Origin: Myroides odoratimimus
GTDB taxonomy: Bacteria > Bacteroidota > Bacteroidia > Flavobacteriales > Flavobacteriaceae
Assembly (NCBI RefSeq): GCF_001485415.1
Contig: NZ_BCMQ01000022.1
Span: forward strand, 1 to 58,472
Direction: 5' to 3'
DNA: 58,472 bases
The translations under genes and the position numbers were made by a program. Shown one piece after another: positions 10,801-18,278 of the stretch. Each line of letters opens with the position of its first letter. Within the stretch, counting starts at the first letter, position 1. The notes beneath the pieces were generated by a model. That model had not been told where the DNA came from, searched no databases, and saw only the letters and a list, made by a program, of their open reading frames with translations.

Positions 10801-11044
10801 TAGGCCTTTGCTTTCCTGCCTGACTTACAGCACTAAAAGTCATATTCAAATGACTATCAGTAGTTACAGGTGCATTTGCCCATTCATCAACTTCAGTAGA
10901 AGAATACATTTTAACTCTATTATCTGGTTTTAACCAAAGCTGTACATTCCCTACTCCTCCAGGATATTCTCTTTGAGCAAATAAAGGCATACTCGTCAAT
11001 CCTAAAAATAAAAGGGCTAAAATCTTATATAAATATCTATACAT
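7802..11044 (-). CDS. Large secreted LamG/DUF8202-like protein with C-terminal KGxLLPRM module
   Basis: 1080 aa from the ATG at 11044; the longer frame to 11062 would use TTG. After a signal peptide ending SMPLFAQ comes a concanavalin/LamG-like region starting GVGNVQLWLKPDN, then a segment with YLATKYGITLD and GIFRDD typical of DUF8202 proteins of Bacteroidota. A Cys-rich CNAC stretch, a beta domain, and a DUF11-like domain (EYTFKVWNYSCEP, then IEDELPEGMFW) follow. The last ~70 residues hold the cluster's module (LYLESKSKGFVLTRL, MMVYDT, KIWAC), here at the C-terminus instead of the N-terminus. It lies between the 375-aa leader and the 179-aa protein with short gaps, so one transcript is likely. 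Large Bacteroidota proteins of this kind are cell-surface or secreted; no type IX sorting domain is visible. Confidence 0.6.
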   Translation of the reverse strand: MYRYLYKILALLFLGLTSMPLFAQREYPGGVGNVQLWLKPDNRVKMYSSTEVDEWANAPVTTDSHLNMTFSAVSQAGKQRPTLLKGSYKMNFNNALVFNGSQFLATPLGISGFVDGLTVFGVYIAEKGKNEKRMYYMGFGSTDPSSKSTRRPSIGFSPKETGGRVRLTSARDGHGGYEINTTALQTTYVPEGATNYVTFRFSGTEYSLDSKGNKLTGAAKGALKPDEGVIIGGASLTSGFFMGQIGEIIVYNRKLNGAETSKIESYLATKYGITLDNAAYMSSYGSVFWPWGRTGLGYHNNVAGIFRDDANTSISVSRSTASGAALTVNTIGTEFEVGLGVIQEEPLNRDNAAIYWGTNIGQGYTSTKVNDHGCGYSEILDDKFWLFRKTNLGSTIVEVRAGGEDFPYSGQGYDVKMLVAKTEADARNQNWLAVIPGQYIGGELDEHLFRLPINRDELYITFGADAAVAQCNACTTNETGLFNFSSRQWTAGLKSMSNLTVSNGLRFDVTYKTYSNGKETPSMQASKYPRVSNGTLLESKFRGVRGSDDNYSITNITFKDGATFAKFKIYGIDKTSTSTDMVEVIGYCGNTTYRGVISSSSNSSKKTFSVGGGIVTGLKRSSISNKNGAAVVTFPHEVTRIEIKHKIHYRTKSRGYQGIAIGDFELNCPRPASPNPDGIEFTLQAPAKVVSCSGFEYTFKVWNYSCEPRYVKIEDELPEGMFWVDGGLMSTEGAFNDAIFNNYEGTRKLEIDKVKLDPMTFTTITARVRFKDDAVAKVYENRGQLTYTSLNENKVLTIESCDYNNFTSCTSTKVEMIYQPRVLSPEISIEPVLNKCYKENGIITIKAKVKNPNPTVTFADLRIMFMYHEDFRFNKFQSNLGQGMIESEEGMHIVEGLNINGGSTLELTYELQALDFLAIIEAATGNKYTKPSEVPDADIAQVVDFGASIELIGNSEDVCINSSLDDAYTVLDPTIPFCGGSLICYYPGVEGSIVKKNADFVIMTSLDRSNGELLAEDGINAILYLESKSKGFVLTRLTDTQIKAFSNPIAGMMVYDTTNKCMKLYNGKIWACIVQSCPDN

Positions 11045-11088
11045 ATCCTGTAGTTTAAACAATTAAAATAAAAAAGATAAAATCCCTT

Positions 11089-12216
11089 TTACTCCTTTAT
11101 ATATTCAACAATTACATAATAGTTACCAGCTGGGTTATTCTGAATAATAGTCCCCGCAGTACCAATAGCCAAAACTGTCTTTGTCCCACTGACTTGTTTG
11201 CTAATCACTCCTCTTGTCATCGAATTACTACTCTCATTAATCAATTTAGCATCTACTACTAGGCCTGAAATTACTTTTGGTAACTCAACAGAGGTAAAAG
11301 AAGTAGCTTTATTTAACTTCACTATATATCGCATCACATCTTTTTCATCCCATTTCCCTATAATCTCCTCTTTAACAGTCGAATAAAAATTATCATTCCC
11401 TTTTACTGTTTTTGCAATATTTTTTATATGCTCTGTATTTTCAGCTTGATTAACAATAGTCTTAAAATCGTTACTCACATCCTGAGATACGGTAATATAT
11501 TCTGGAATAGAACTCTCATTTATATATTTATAATAAATCATACCTGCATTAGGTACATTTGCAATATTCTCTTCTACTCCTTCTTTATTATAACGAGTTA
11601 CATTCGTAACTGTTTCTTTCACAGCAGACGGAACAAAACTCTCTATATATTCCGTAAACACAGTACTTCCTTTTAAAAGCTCTGTCAGCTTCACGTTATT
11701 TTCAATACCTCGCTCAGGTTTATATACTAATACAGCCTCTCCTTCATCATACACCGTAGATAATGATGTCAAAGACTCAAACGTCTTAATAACATCACTA
11801 AGTTTCATTGTTTCTTTAATATTAGTATCCTTATTAATCCATGTAAAAATATAGTCTCCTTCATCATATGTAACCGTAACACTATTCGGATCCGCAATTT
11901 CTTTGATATAGTGCTGTAAAGTAGTATTAGAAACTAAGGCATTCCAATGATTCTCAGCCCAAAAATAGTATCCCGCTAACATAGCTTTAGTTCCCGTATG
12001 ATAAATCATCAAACTTTCAGGATACTCTGTTCCAACAATAGTAGACTTATCTTTAGTATTTTTTAATTCAAGACGTGGAATTAGAACTCCTTTATCTTTA
12101 GACTTAATCTCTAACTCAGAAGAACTACTTGGAATTTGAGTTCCAATACCAGTTTGACCATACGCTCCTACTCCAAGTGTGAATATTATTAAAATTAGCA
12201 AATGTGGTGTTTTCAT
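11089..12216 (-). CDS. Secreted leader protein of the first surface unit
   Basis: 375 aa. The signal peptide (about 1-20, ending GAYGQ), TGIGT start, SELEI, KGVLIPRLEL, MIYHTGT and the segment through NTTLQHYIKEIADPNSV match the 474-aa protein at 5297 almost residue for residue over ~150 residues. After that the two differ: this one continues with SLSTVYDEGEAVLVYK and ends in a short beta-rich region (NYYVIVEYIKE) with no coiled coil. The pair therefore looks like a duplication with exchange of the C-terminal part. It is the first gene of its unit, 44 bases before the 1080-aa gene. The function is unknown; its position and the shared N-terminus suggest that both leaders dock to the same partner. 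Confidence 0.6.
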   Translation of the reverse strand: MKTPHLLILIIFTLGVGAYGQTGIGTQIPSSSSELEIKSKDKGVLIPRLELKNTKDKSTIVGTEYPESLMIYHTGTKAMLAGYYFWAENHWNALVSNTTLQHYIKEIADPNSVTVTYDEGDYIFTWINKDTNIKETMKLSDVIKTFESLTSLSTVYDEGEAVLVYKPERGIENNVKLTELLKGSTVFTEYIESFVPSAVKETVTNVTRYNKEGVEENIANVPNAGMIYYKYINESSIPEYITVSQDVSNDFKTIVNQAENTEHIKNIAKTVKGNDNFYSTVKEEIIGKWDEKDVMRYIVKLNKATSFTSVELPKVISGLVVDAKLINESSNSMTRGVISKQVSGTKTVLAIGTAGTIIQNNPAGNYYVIVEYIKE

Positions 12217-12739
12217 TATATTGTGTTTTTTATTAATTACAATCTAAATATTCTATCAAAAATACAAATATTAACACAATTTTAAATACATTACACTATG
12301 CAAATTTATTTTTTATATAAAAAACAACGAAACAAAGTAAATATTAACAAAAACAAAATAAAAAACAACAGTGGTAAAATTTATAAACACTCAACACTTA
12401 AACATATTATTAAAAATTCTTATACCCATATAGTATATTCAACATAAATGATAAATTAAACACATTAATTACAACTTTTTATCAATATAAAAAACCTATA
12501 AAACTGTAATTATTATATATACACATTAAACAAGGCCTTGATTAGAATTAAAAATTCTATAACAAAAATATTTTATTCTTATAGTTTTTTTCTCAAAAAT
12601 CATATTTATCGCCCTTCAATTGAAAAATTAGGATTCATTCTCACTTCAAAAAGTATTTTATATACTTTGTTGAAAATAAGATGCTAAACAGATTGATAAG
12701 ACTTATAGGAAAAAATGTTCTCCTCTTTCCTTACTTCCT

Positions 12740-12874
12740 TTATATGATAGAAATTACAAATTCCTGGTTCTCTTCATACATATATTCAGGAAACTGAAGG
12801 ATCACAATGCTATTCTCTTTAGAAAAATTCTTTATGCATGTCTTTTTTCGATATATAACTCTGTATCTACCCAC
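12740..12874 (-). CDS. Possible small ORF or gene remnant
   Basis: A 44-codon frame with GTG start reads MGRYRVIYRKKTCIKNF, then SKENSIVILQFPEYMYEE, and ends FVISII. The residue composition is protein-like and the surrounding base composition rises compared with the flanking AT desert. The frame stays open 5 codons upstream of the GTG until a TAA. I recognise no family. It may be the C-terminal remnant of a lost gene rather than a functional one. Confidence 0.25.
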   Translation of the reverse strand: MGRYRVIYRKKTCIKNFSKENSIVILQFPEYMYEENQEFVISII

Positions 12875-12982
12875 TAATGCTTCTCCTTTTTATTGTAATT
12901 CACTGCAACTAGGAGTAAAACATACAAGCCCTATTTCTGAAAAACTTATTCTAGATTAAGTGTGCTTCTTTGTTTCTACATA

Positions 12983-12990
12983 TACCTTTG
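12983..12990 (+). promoter_or_regulatory. -7 promoter element of the FMN reductase gene
   Basis: TACCTTTG matches the Bacteroidota -7 consensus TAnnTTTG and lies 30 bases before the ATG at 13020. It supports that start over the upstream GTG, which would lie before the transcription start. Confidence 0.5.
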
Positions 12991-13019
12991 TCTCATCGAA
13001 ACAGAAAAATAAAACAACA

Positions 13020-13547
13020 ATGAATATATTAGCTTTTGCTGCTACCAATAGCAGTACTTCTATAAACTTAGAATTAGTAAAAAGTGTAACTACTCAATTT
13101 GAAGGACATAACATTAATATTCTAGATATCAATGACTATGAGATGCCTATTTATTCTCAAGATAGAAATAACCAAGGTGTACCTCAGCAAGCATTAGATT
13201 TTAATCAAGCGATTCTAAATGCTGATGCTATTATTATAGGATTAGCAGAACACAACGGTACGTTTAGTACTGCTTTTAAAAACATATTTGATTGGGGGTC
13301 TAGAGTGGAGAAAAACTTCTTTCAAAACAAACCAATGATGTTATTATCTACATCACCTGGACCTCGTGGAGGACAATCTGTCATGGATAATGCTTCAAGC
13401 ATATTTCCTTACTTTGGAGGGAATATTAAATGTCAGTTTTCATTACCTAGTTTTCAAGATAATTTTAGTAATGGATCAATTAATACACCTGAATTAGCTT
13501 CTCAATTAACAGAGAAAATTAATAGTTTTAAACAACAACTTTCTTAA
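13020..13547 (+). CDS. NADPH-dependent FMN reductase family protein
   Basis: 175 aa flavodoxin-like fold. NILAFAATNSSTSINLEL at the N-terminus is the first strand with the phosphate-binding loop for FMN; GLAEHNGTFSTAFKNIFDW and LLSTSPGPRGGQSVM are the other two conserved loops of the NAD(P)H:FMN/azo/chromate reductase family. Such enzymes reduce FMN or quinones in the cytoplasm; the substrate cannot be told from sequence. The ATG at 13020 is chosen because the family starts at this strand and a -7 element lies just upstream; a longer frame begins with GTG at 12960. It is monocistronic and shares a terminator with the convergent gene at 13591. Confidence 0.85.
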   Translation: MNILAFAATNSSTSINLELVKSVTTQFEGHNINILDINDYEMPIYSQDRNNQGVPQQALDFNQAILNADAIIIGLAEHNGTFSTAFKNIFDWGSRVEKNFFQNKPMMLLSTSPGPRGGQSVMDNASSIFPYFGGNIKCQFSLPSFQDNFSNGSINTPELASQLTEKINSFKQQLS

Positions 13548-13553
13548 GTCTTT

Positions 13554-13587
13554 AAAAAATCCCTACAAAGATTTTGTAGGGATTTTT
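13554..13587. terminator. Bidirectional terminator
   Basis: Perfect stem ATCCCTACAAA / TTTGTAGGGAT with a 3-nt loop, flanked by A and T runs, between convergent genes ending at 13547 and 13591. Confidence 0.9.
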
Positions 13588-13590
13588 ACT

Positions 13591-13971
13591 TTATATACTC
13601 ATATTATTGTATATAGAAGAAAAGGTTTTAATGATTTCTTTTAGATCCTCTCCTGTAAAGTTTAATTGAATACGCTCTCCTGTTCGCAACCATAATACCA
13701 ATTGCGATTTTTGACTATCTATCTCTGTGATAGAATAAGAGATTACTTGTTTTAATGGTAGTACCCTATACTCTACAGCACCTCCTGCTCTATTAAAACT
13801 AAACATGAATTGAGAATACGTTAGTGTAAACTGTCCATTTACTCCTCTATATCCTACTTTAAATTTAATCCAACTAGAAAATTTACTAAATGTTGTTTTA
13901 GTAACACTAGTATCTACTTTCTTTAAACCATCGATTACATAGTTAACTTCTCCCATATTCACTTTTTTCAT
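13591..13971 (-). CDS. Hypothetical protein, possible PH-like fold
   Basis: 126 aa, no signal peptide or membrane segment. The sequence is mostly predicted beta strands with a final helix (GEDLKEIIKTFSSIYNN). The pattern of strands (VEYRVLPLKQVISYSI, then SQLVLWLRTGERIQLNF) followed by one helix is what bacterial PH-like domains look like, but no signature residue proves it. It is a single gene convergent with the FMN reductase. I assign no function. Confidence 0.6.
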   Translation of the reverse strand: MKKVNMGEVNYVIDGLKKVDTSVTKTTFSKFSSWIKFKVGYRGVNGQFTLTYSQFMFSFNRAGGAVEYRVLPLKQVISYSITEIDSQKSQLVLWLRTGERIQLNFTGEDLKEIIKTFSSIYNNMSI

Positions 13972-14102
13972 TTAAATATATACATTTATACTTATATTCT
14001 TTACTTCAATAAAAAAATGAGTAAATAAGACTATAATAATATGTAATAATCACGATATAAATCAAACTCATCCCATCTTTTACCTCTTTGATTCAAATTC
14101 CT

Positions 14103-14110
14103 TACCTTTG
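14103..14110 (+). promoter_or_regulatory. Candidate -7 promoter element
   Basis: TACCTTTG on the plus strand, 117 bases upstream of the FUSC-family gene. It matches TAnnTTTG; no convincing -33 box at the usual distance. Confidence 0.35.
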
Positions 14111-14226
14111 TATTGTTCAAATGCTTACCAATACTAAAGAATATCTTATCTCTTATACTTACCCGATAAGGTAAAGCATTTCCACAGCACTAATCTCTAC
14201 TGAGAGAATTTTTAGAATCAACGAAA

Positions 14227-15348
14227 ATGAAGAATAACTTTTTTGTCAACTTGTTACAACAAGAGAGCAAAACACTATTTAAATTAAAACACAGCGAACG
14301 ACTGTGGCATATCCCTTTGATGGCAATGCTCGCTACAGGACTTCCCTTATTAACAGGATGGTATTTTGACAATCTTCAAGCAGGACTTTTAGCCTGTCTA
14401 GCAGGATTAGTTATCTTATACCTCCCTTCTAATATTCCTACTGCTCAGCGCATGATCACCATGCTGGTATGTTCCTTTGGTTTTATGTTATCCTTTGCAG
14501 TAGGCATATCGTTTAGCTTTAACTTTATTGCTTCTGCTATAGCCTTTGGTATATTCGTTACTGCAGTTCATTGGGTCAACCTATATTTCAATACTCGCCC
14601 CCCTGGTAGCTTCTTTTTTATTATGGTAGCTTCTATGTCTAGTAATATGCCATTTAAGTTAGCAACTATCCCTACACGTCTAGGATATGTAGTCATGGGA
14701 ACCATGTTTGCTTGTACTCTAGCCTTAATATACAGTGTTATAGTAGGCAAAAAATACAACAGTAAAACAACTATACGCCTAGTACGTCCTGTCCCAGTCA
14801 AAGACCAATTTGATTACCTTATCAAATCTATTATAGTAGGCGCCTTCATGTGTATTTCTTTATTAATAGGTCATCTATTGAAATTTGACAATCCATATTG
14901 GATCCCTATTTCTTGTGCCGCCATTATGCAAGGGATTTCTTTATACCACGTATGGCAACGTGCACTACAGCGTATCGCAGGTACCTTTATTGGATTAGGA
15001 CTTTGTTGGGCACTTATCTCAGTCTCTACAGCACCTTTATATTTATGTATTTGTATAATGGTACTTCAGTTTATTATAGAAATGTTTATTTCTCGTAACT
15101 ATGCAGTAGCTGTTATCTTTATTACAGCTCTTACAGTGCTTCTTGCAGAGGCGGGTAATCCTATTATCAGCACACCTAATATCTTGATCCAAGCTCGTTT
15201 TATCGATATTGTGATTGGAAGTATTATAGGAGGTATTGGTGGTTGGTTCTTACATCATGAGTACCTAAGAAAACAAACTCGCGATAGTTTGCGCACTACA
15301 CGATTACAATTACTCAAGAAAAAAAGGCATAAAATAGTAAAACAATAA
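14227..15348 (+). CDS. FUSC-family inner-membrane protein
   Basis: 373 aa with two blocks of hydrophobic segments: about residues 30-180 (LATGLPLLTGWYF, GLLACLAGLVILYL and following) and 200-340. The second block contains NPYWIPISCAAIMQG and the RALQRIAGTFIGLGL motif, the signature of the FUSC_2 domain of aromatic-acid/fusaric-acid efflux relatives such as YccS. The C-terminus is a basic tail (KKKRHKIVKQ). E. coli relatives are about twice as long and have cytoplasmic domains; this short form is common in Bacteroidota. The substrate is unknown. It is a single gene with a candidate promoter at 14103 and a terminator at 15358. Confidence 0.8.
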   Translation: MKNNFFVNLLQQESKTLFKLKHSERLWHIPLMAMLATGLPLLTGWYFDNLQAGLLACLAGLVILYLPSNIPTAQRMITMLVCSFGFMLSFAVGISFSFNFIASAIAFGIFVTAVHWVNLYFNTRPPGSFFFIMVASMSSNMPFKLATIPTRLGYVVMGTMFACTLALIYSVIVGKKYNSKTTIRLVRPVPVKDQFDYLIKSIIVGAFMCISLLIGHLLKFDNPYWIPISCAAIMQGISLYHVWQRALQRIAGTFIGLGLCWALISVSTAPLYLCICIMVLQFIIEMFISRNYAVAVIFITALTVLLAEAGNPIISTPNILIQARFIDIVIGSIIGGIGGWFLHHEYLRKQTRDSLRTTRLQLLKKKRHKIVKQ

Positions 15349-15357
15349 ATCACATAG

Positions 15358-15395
15358 AAAAAACCCCTATAGAATCTAATCTATAGAGGTTTTTT
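15358..15395. terminator. Bidirectional terminator
   Basis: Stem CCCCTATAGA / TCTATAGAGG (one mismatch) with flanking A6 and T6 runs, between convergent genes. Confidence 0.85.
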
Positions 15396-15397
15396 CT

Positions 15398-16918
15398 TTA
15401 TACCTTTCGGGATGTAAACTCTAATATATTTTTTCCAGGATGAAACTCCTCTCCATTCCCTAGGTTTATATAAAAACAATTGTATACGTTCTTCACTTCT
15501 CCCTTCTCTCTTTCTAACTCTACTTCAGCTAAGTACTCTGCTCCATCTTTTACATAGGTAAATATAGGTTCGTACACCACAGTTCTAGTAGTGATATCTA
15601 ATATCCCATACAAGCCATTTTCTTCTAACTGAAATACACAAAACCTGATATTATCCATTAAGCGCAAAGAAAAAAATACAGGTGATAACAGCCACTCCTG
15701 AAGATCTACATTCCACACTCCTACTCTACTTACTTGATCCTTTTTAATCGACACAAAATAAAGAGGTTCTTTTATACTGCTTATCGTTCTAATCTTCTCT
15801 AGTAAGAACCCCTGAGGGATATCTTTCTGATCTATTAATAATTCTTTTGCAGGCCAAAGTACCTCATTGTAATAAGAGGTAATTGAGTAATCACTTGGCT
15901 TATCTAAACAATCTTTAAGTACTCCGTGCTTTGTCAAGATATAGAATTCGTTTACTCTACTTTCCGCACTAATAGGAGCTACTTCCACTATAAAGAAATG
16001 CTTAGAGACTACGGGATAAATATTCAATACATTCTTCCAAATATCTTGTATACTGCGTTCACTTTTAATATCAATTACCTTTAGATGAACAGGAATATAC
16101 ATATCAAATTCATAGTTGACATAATACCTTCCATTCCCTATCGTATCTCTACAGATAGTTGGTTTAGCTATTAAGTGAGACTTAGCTGTCTGCATAGATA
16201 CCTTGTATTCCTTCCCTTTATAAGTAATTGGAAAAATAGGTTGAGGAATTACTTCATAGGACTTCACTCTTTTACCTTTCAGATTATACACTCTTACCTC
16301 ATCATCATTCACTTTTCTCACCCATCGCAATCCATTGTCATAAGTACTAACTACTTTTTTGACTATTCGTTTTAATCTATCCTTTTTTGCAAAATACAGA
16401 TCATCTCCTACCTGAATTAATTTACTACCAATCTGTTTTATCCTGATAGAAGTACCACTTCTAGTAAGTCTATCTTTAGTAATCGTCTTTGTATCTAGTA
16501 CCTGTCTTGTATCTAATGCTAATACAGTTACTTTCTCTCTTATGACCTCTGTCCCCCATAACGGTTTAAAGGAAGAGCTAGTACTCATGATATTAAAGTT
16601 AGGCAAGAACTTCCATTGCCAGAAGCGACTGTGGACAGTATACGACTGCACAATATTAGCTACTGTAAAACACCCTACCTCATATAACTCTATTCGATCA
16701 TATCGACACTTCAGTACCTCTTTATTCTCTAGGTCTATCACACCGTACATCCCTTGCTTATCACGTACTACAGCATAACCTGACTTAGTGAATAATCCTC
16801 CACTAGCATACTGTTGACTGATAACAATTTGTTTATCTTGATTACAATATCCATACATTCCTTTCTCATCTACAAAAGGATATATAGCAGCGGTCTTATT
16901 AGTTAATGTGGTATTCAT
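15398..16918 (-). CDS. WG-repeat-containing protein
   Basis: 506 aa from the ATG at 16918; the frame is open 21 codons further, but the WG repeats start right after this Met. Repeats of the WG beta type are clear at the N-terminus (YPFVDEKGMYGYCN, then VVRDKQGMYGVIDLENKEVL) and at the C-terminus (QLEENGLYGILDITTRTVVY). The middle has a variable beta-rich region. There is no signal peptide, so the protein is probably cytoplasmic. WG repeats are widespread in Bacteroidota and their ligand is mostly unknown. No link to the neighbours is evident; the next minus-strand gene is the helical protein at 17024-18125. Confidence 0.65.
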   Translation of the reverse strand: MNTTLTNKTAAIYPFVDEKGMYGYCNQDKQIVISQQYASGGLFTKSGYAVVRDKQGMYGVIDLENKEVLKCRYDRIELYEVGCFTVANIVQSYTVHSRFWQWKFLPNFNIMSTSSSFKPLWGTEVIREKVTVLALDTRQVLDTKTITKDRLTRSGTSIRIKQIGSKLIQVGDDLYFAKKDRLKRIVKKVVSTYDNGLRWVRKVNDDEVRVYNLKGKRVKSYEVIPQPIFPITYKGKEYKVSMQTAKSHLIAKPTICRDTIGNGRYYVNYEFDMYIPVHLKVIDIKSERSIQDIWKNVLNIYPVVSKHFFIVEVAPISAESRVNEFYILTKHGVLKDCLDKPSDYSITSYYNEVLWPAKELLIDQKDIPQGFLLEKIRTISSIKEPLYFVSIKKDQVSRVGVWNVDLQEWLLSPVFFSLRLMDNIRFCVFQLEENGLYGILDITTRTVVYEPIFTYVKDGAEYLAEVELEREKGEVKNVYNCFYINLGNGEEFHPGKNILEFTSRKV

Positions 16919-17023
16919 AAGCCTGAAGTTTAAAAAGTCTCTTAAATATAGTGATTTTTTAAACTTCTTCTTTAAAAACAAAAACTTAATTAACTAAATA
17001 CCAAATACTTTAACACACTTATA

Positions 17024-18125
17024 TTATTCTTTTTGCAATAATTCTAATTCTAGAATGTACTTATTCTCTAACTCTTTATCTCCACTTAGTACAAAAACCT
17101 GTATAGCTTTTTCTAAAAGATAAGGGTAAACCTTTATTTTATTTAAAGTTGTTTTTTATCCAAGGATATATATCTTTGAACATCATATCTTCTTTATTCG
17201 AAATTCCTATCAGTAAATTACAAGCATATATAACATAGTACCTTCCTAAATTTATTTCATAACACTCCTCTACTTCTTCTAAGTATAATATTCCTTCTTT
17301 TAACTTTAACCATGCTTTGACATACTCCTTAATGCTTAGATAATCTTCTATCAATTTACTTAAGAAACTTGCTTTACCCCAAGCATCATCCTCTACATAT
17401 TCCCATAGCGCTTCTCTTCCTACTATCACTTTATCTATATTTCCTATACACTTATAGAAAGACACATAATCCTCCCATCTTTCCTTATTCCATACAGTGA
17501 TATTCTCTTCCCAAGATTGAATACACGCTTTGGCAATTTCATCTTCTTCTAAATCCAATGCATAATAAACAATGCCTTCTGTAGACATCTCTTCAGGACA
17601 AAGGCTATAATATCTTTGTTTTCTTTCCTTCCACTCTACAATGTCTTCTTCATCCCAATCACATTCTGCTAGACTATCTCCAATTAAGTCATAAAAATCT
17701 TCTTTCCAACTTACCTCTTGATGGGATATCCATTCAAATGTATTCTTCACTCCATTGTGTAGCAAATACTCTCTATCAAAGCCGCAATACGTATCAAAGT
17801 TGGCATTCTTCGCCTGGATAAATAAGGAGATATAATCAGAACGTTGATATAAACTAACTAGATACGCTGCTAGATCTAATGCCTCTGTGAATCCCTGAAA
17901 ATCATCTTCTCGCCTACTCGCTATCTCTGCTTCAAACAATTTAACTAACAACTGCTCCTCTCTCAATTCTTCTGAATGCAAGAAACCTACTAATACTCGA
18001 TGTCTATCTATTGCATTCTCATGATTTCTTTCTTTTCCTAAGTATTCATATTTCTTCAAGTAGATAGGTTCAGAGACTAACTCCTTCACCATCTTCTTAT
18101 ACTTTTCTAACATCAAGTTTATCAT
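17024..18125 (-). pseudogene. Helical hypothetical protein, probable 3' frameshift in an A6/T6 run
   Basis: The intact frame 17139-18125 encodes 328 aa, almost all helix and rich in Glu, Tyr and Trp (for example EWISHQEVSWKEDFYDLIGD, ALDLEEDEIAKACIQSW). I recognise no family; TPR-like repeats are possible. It ends in WIKNNFK and a TAA right after a run of six T (plus strand 17152-17157). A shift of one base at this run opens a frame to a stop at 17024, adding about 40 protein-like residues (NKIKVYPYLLEKAIQVF, then LSGDKELENKYILELELL). Either the 3' part has been lost by frameshift, or there is a sequencing error or programmed slippage. The start is the ATG at 18125. Neighbours give no functional hint. 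Confidence 0.55.
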
Positions 18126-18181
18126 TTCTTTTCCTTCTTTTTATTGAAATTCAAATTAACCACATATATCTTAAACCTAAA

Positions 18182-18219
18182 ATACAAAAGGCTATCTAAT
18201 GAAAGATAACCTTTTGTAT
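18182..18219 (-). terminator. Terminator-like hairpin downstream of the GGT gene
   Basis: A 10-bp stem ATACAAAAGG / CCTTTTGTAT, extended by TATC/GATA after one mismatch. The minus-strand T-tract is weak (TATTTTAGG). It lies about 60 bases after the stop at 18279. Confidence 0.5.
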
Positions 18220-18278
18220 ATATTATGTGATATAGTTCGTTGTCTAGGACAGAGCGTTAAAAAACATTCCTAATTCAA

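Larger units (their letters stand above)
12217..13019. other. Long AT-rich intergenic region
   Basis: 803 bases between divergent genes. The first 400 are extremely AT-rich and must contain the promoter of the surface unit at 12216; a TATTTTTG element is visible on the minus strand near 12266, but without a well-spaced -33 box. The second half is of more normal composition and contains one short open frame (12740-12874, minus) and the promoter element at 12983. Confidence 0.5.

Noticed and set aside
71..12216. Prophage or tail-fibre locus
   Set aside because: The leader proteins resemble tail fibres, but all have signal peptides and there is no capsid, terminase, portal, integrase or lysis gene.
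71..12216. Type IX secretion cargo
   Set aside because: None of the six proteins shows a recognisable C-terminal type IX sorting domain; they end in a globular domain, a coiled coil or the shared module.
12960..13019. Longer N-terminus of the FMN reductase
   Set aside because: The GTG start lies upstream of the -7 element at 12983 and the family begins at the ATG at 13020.
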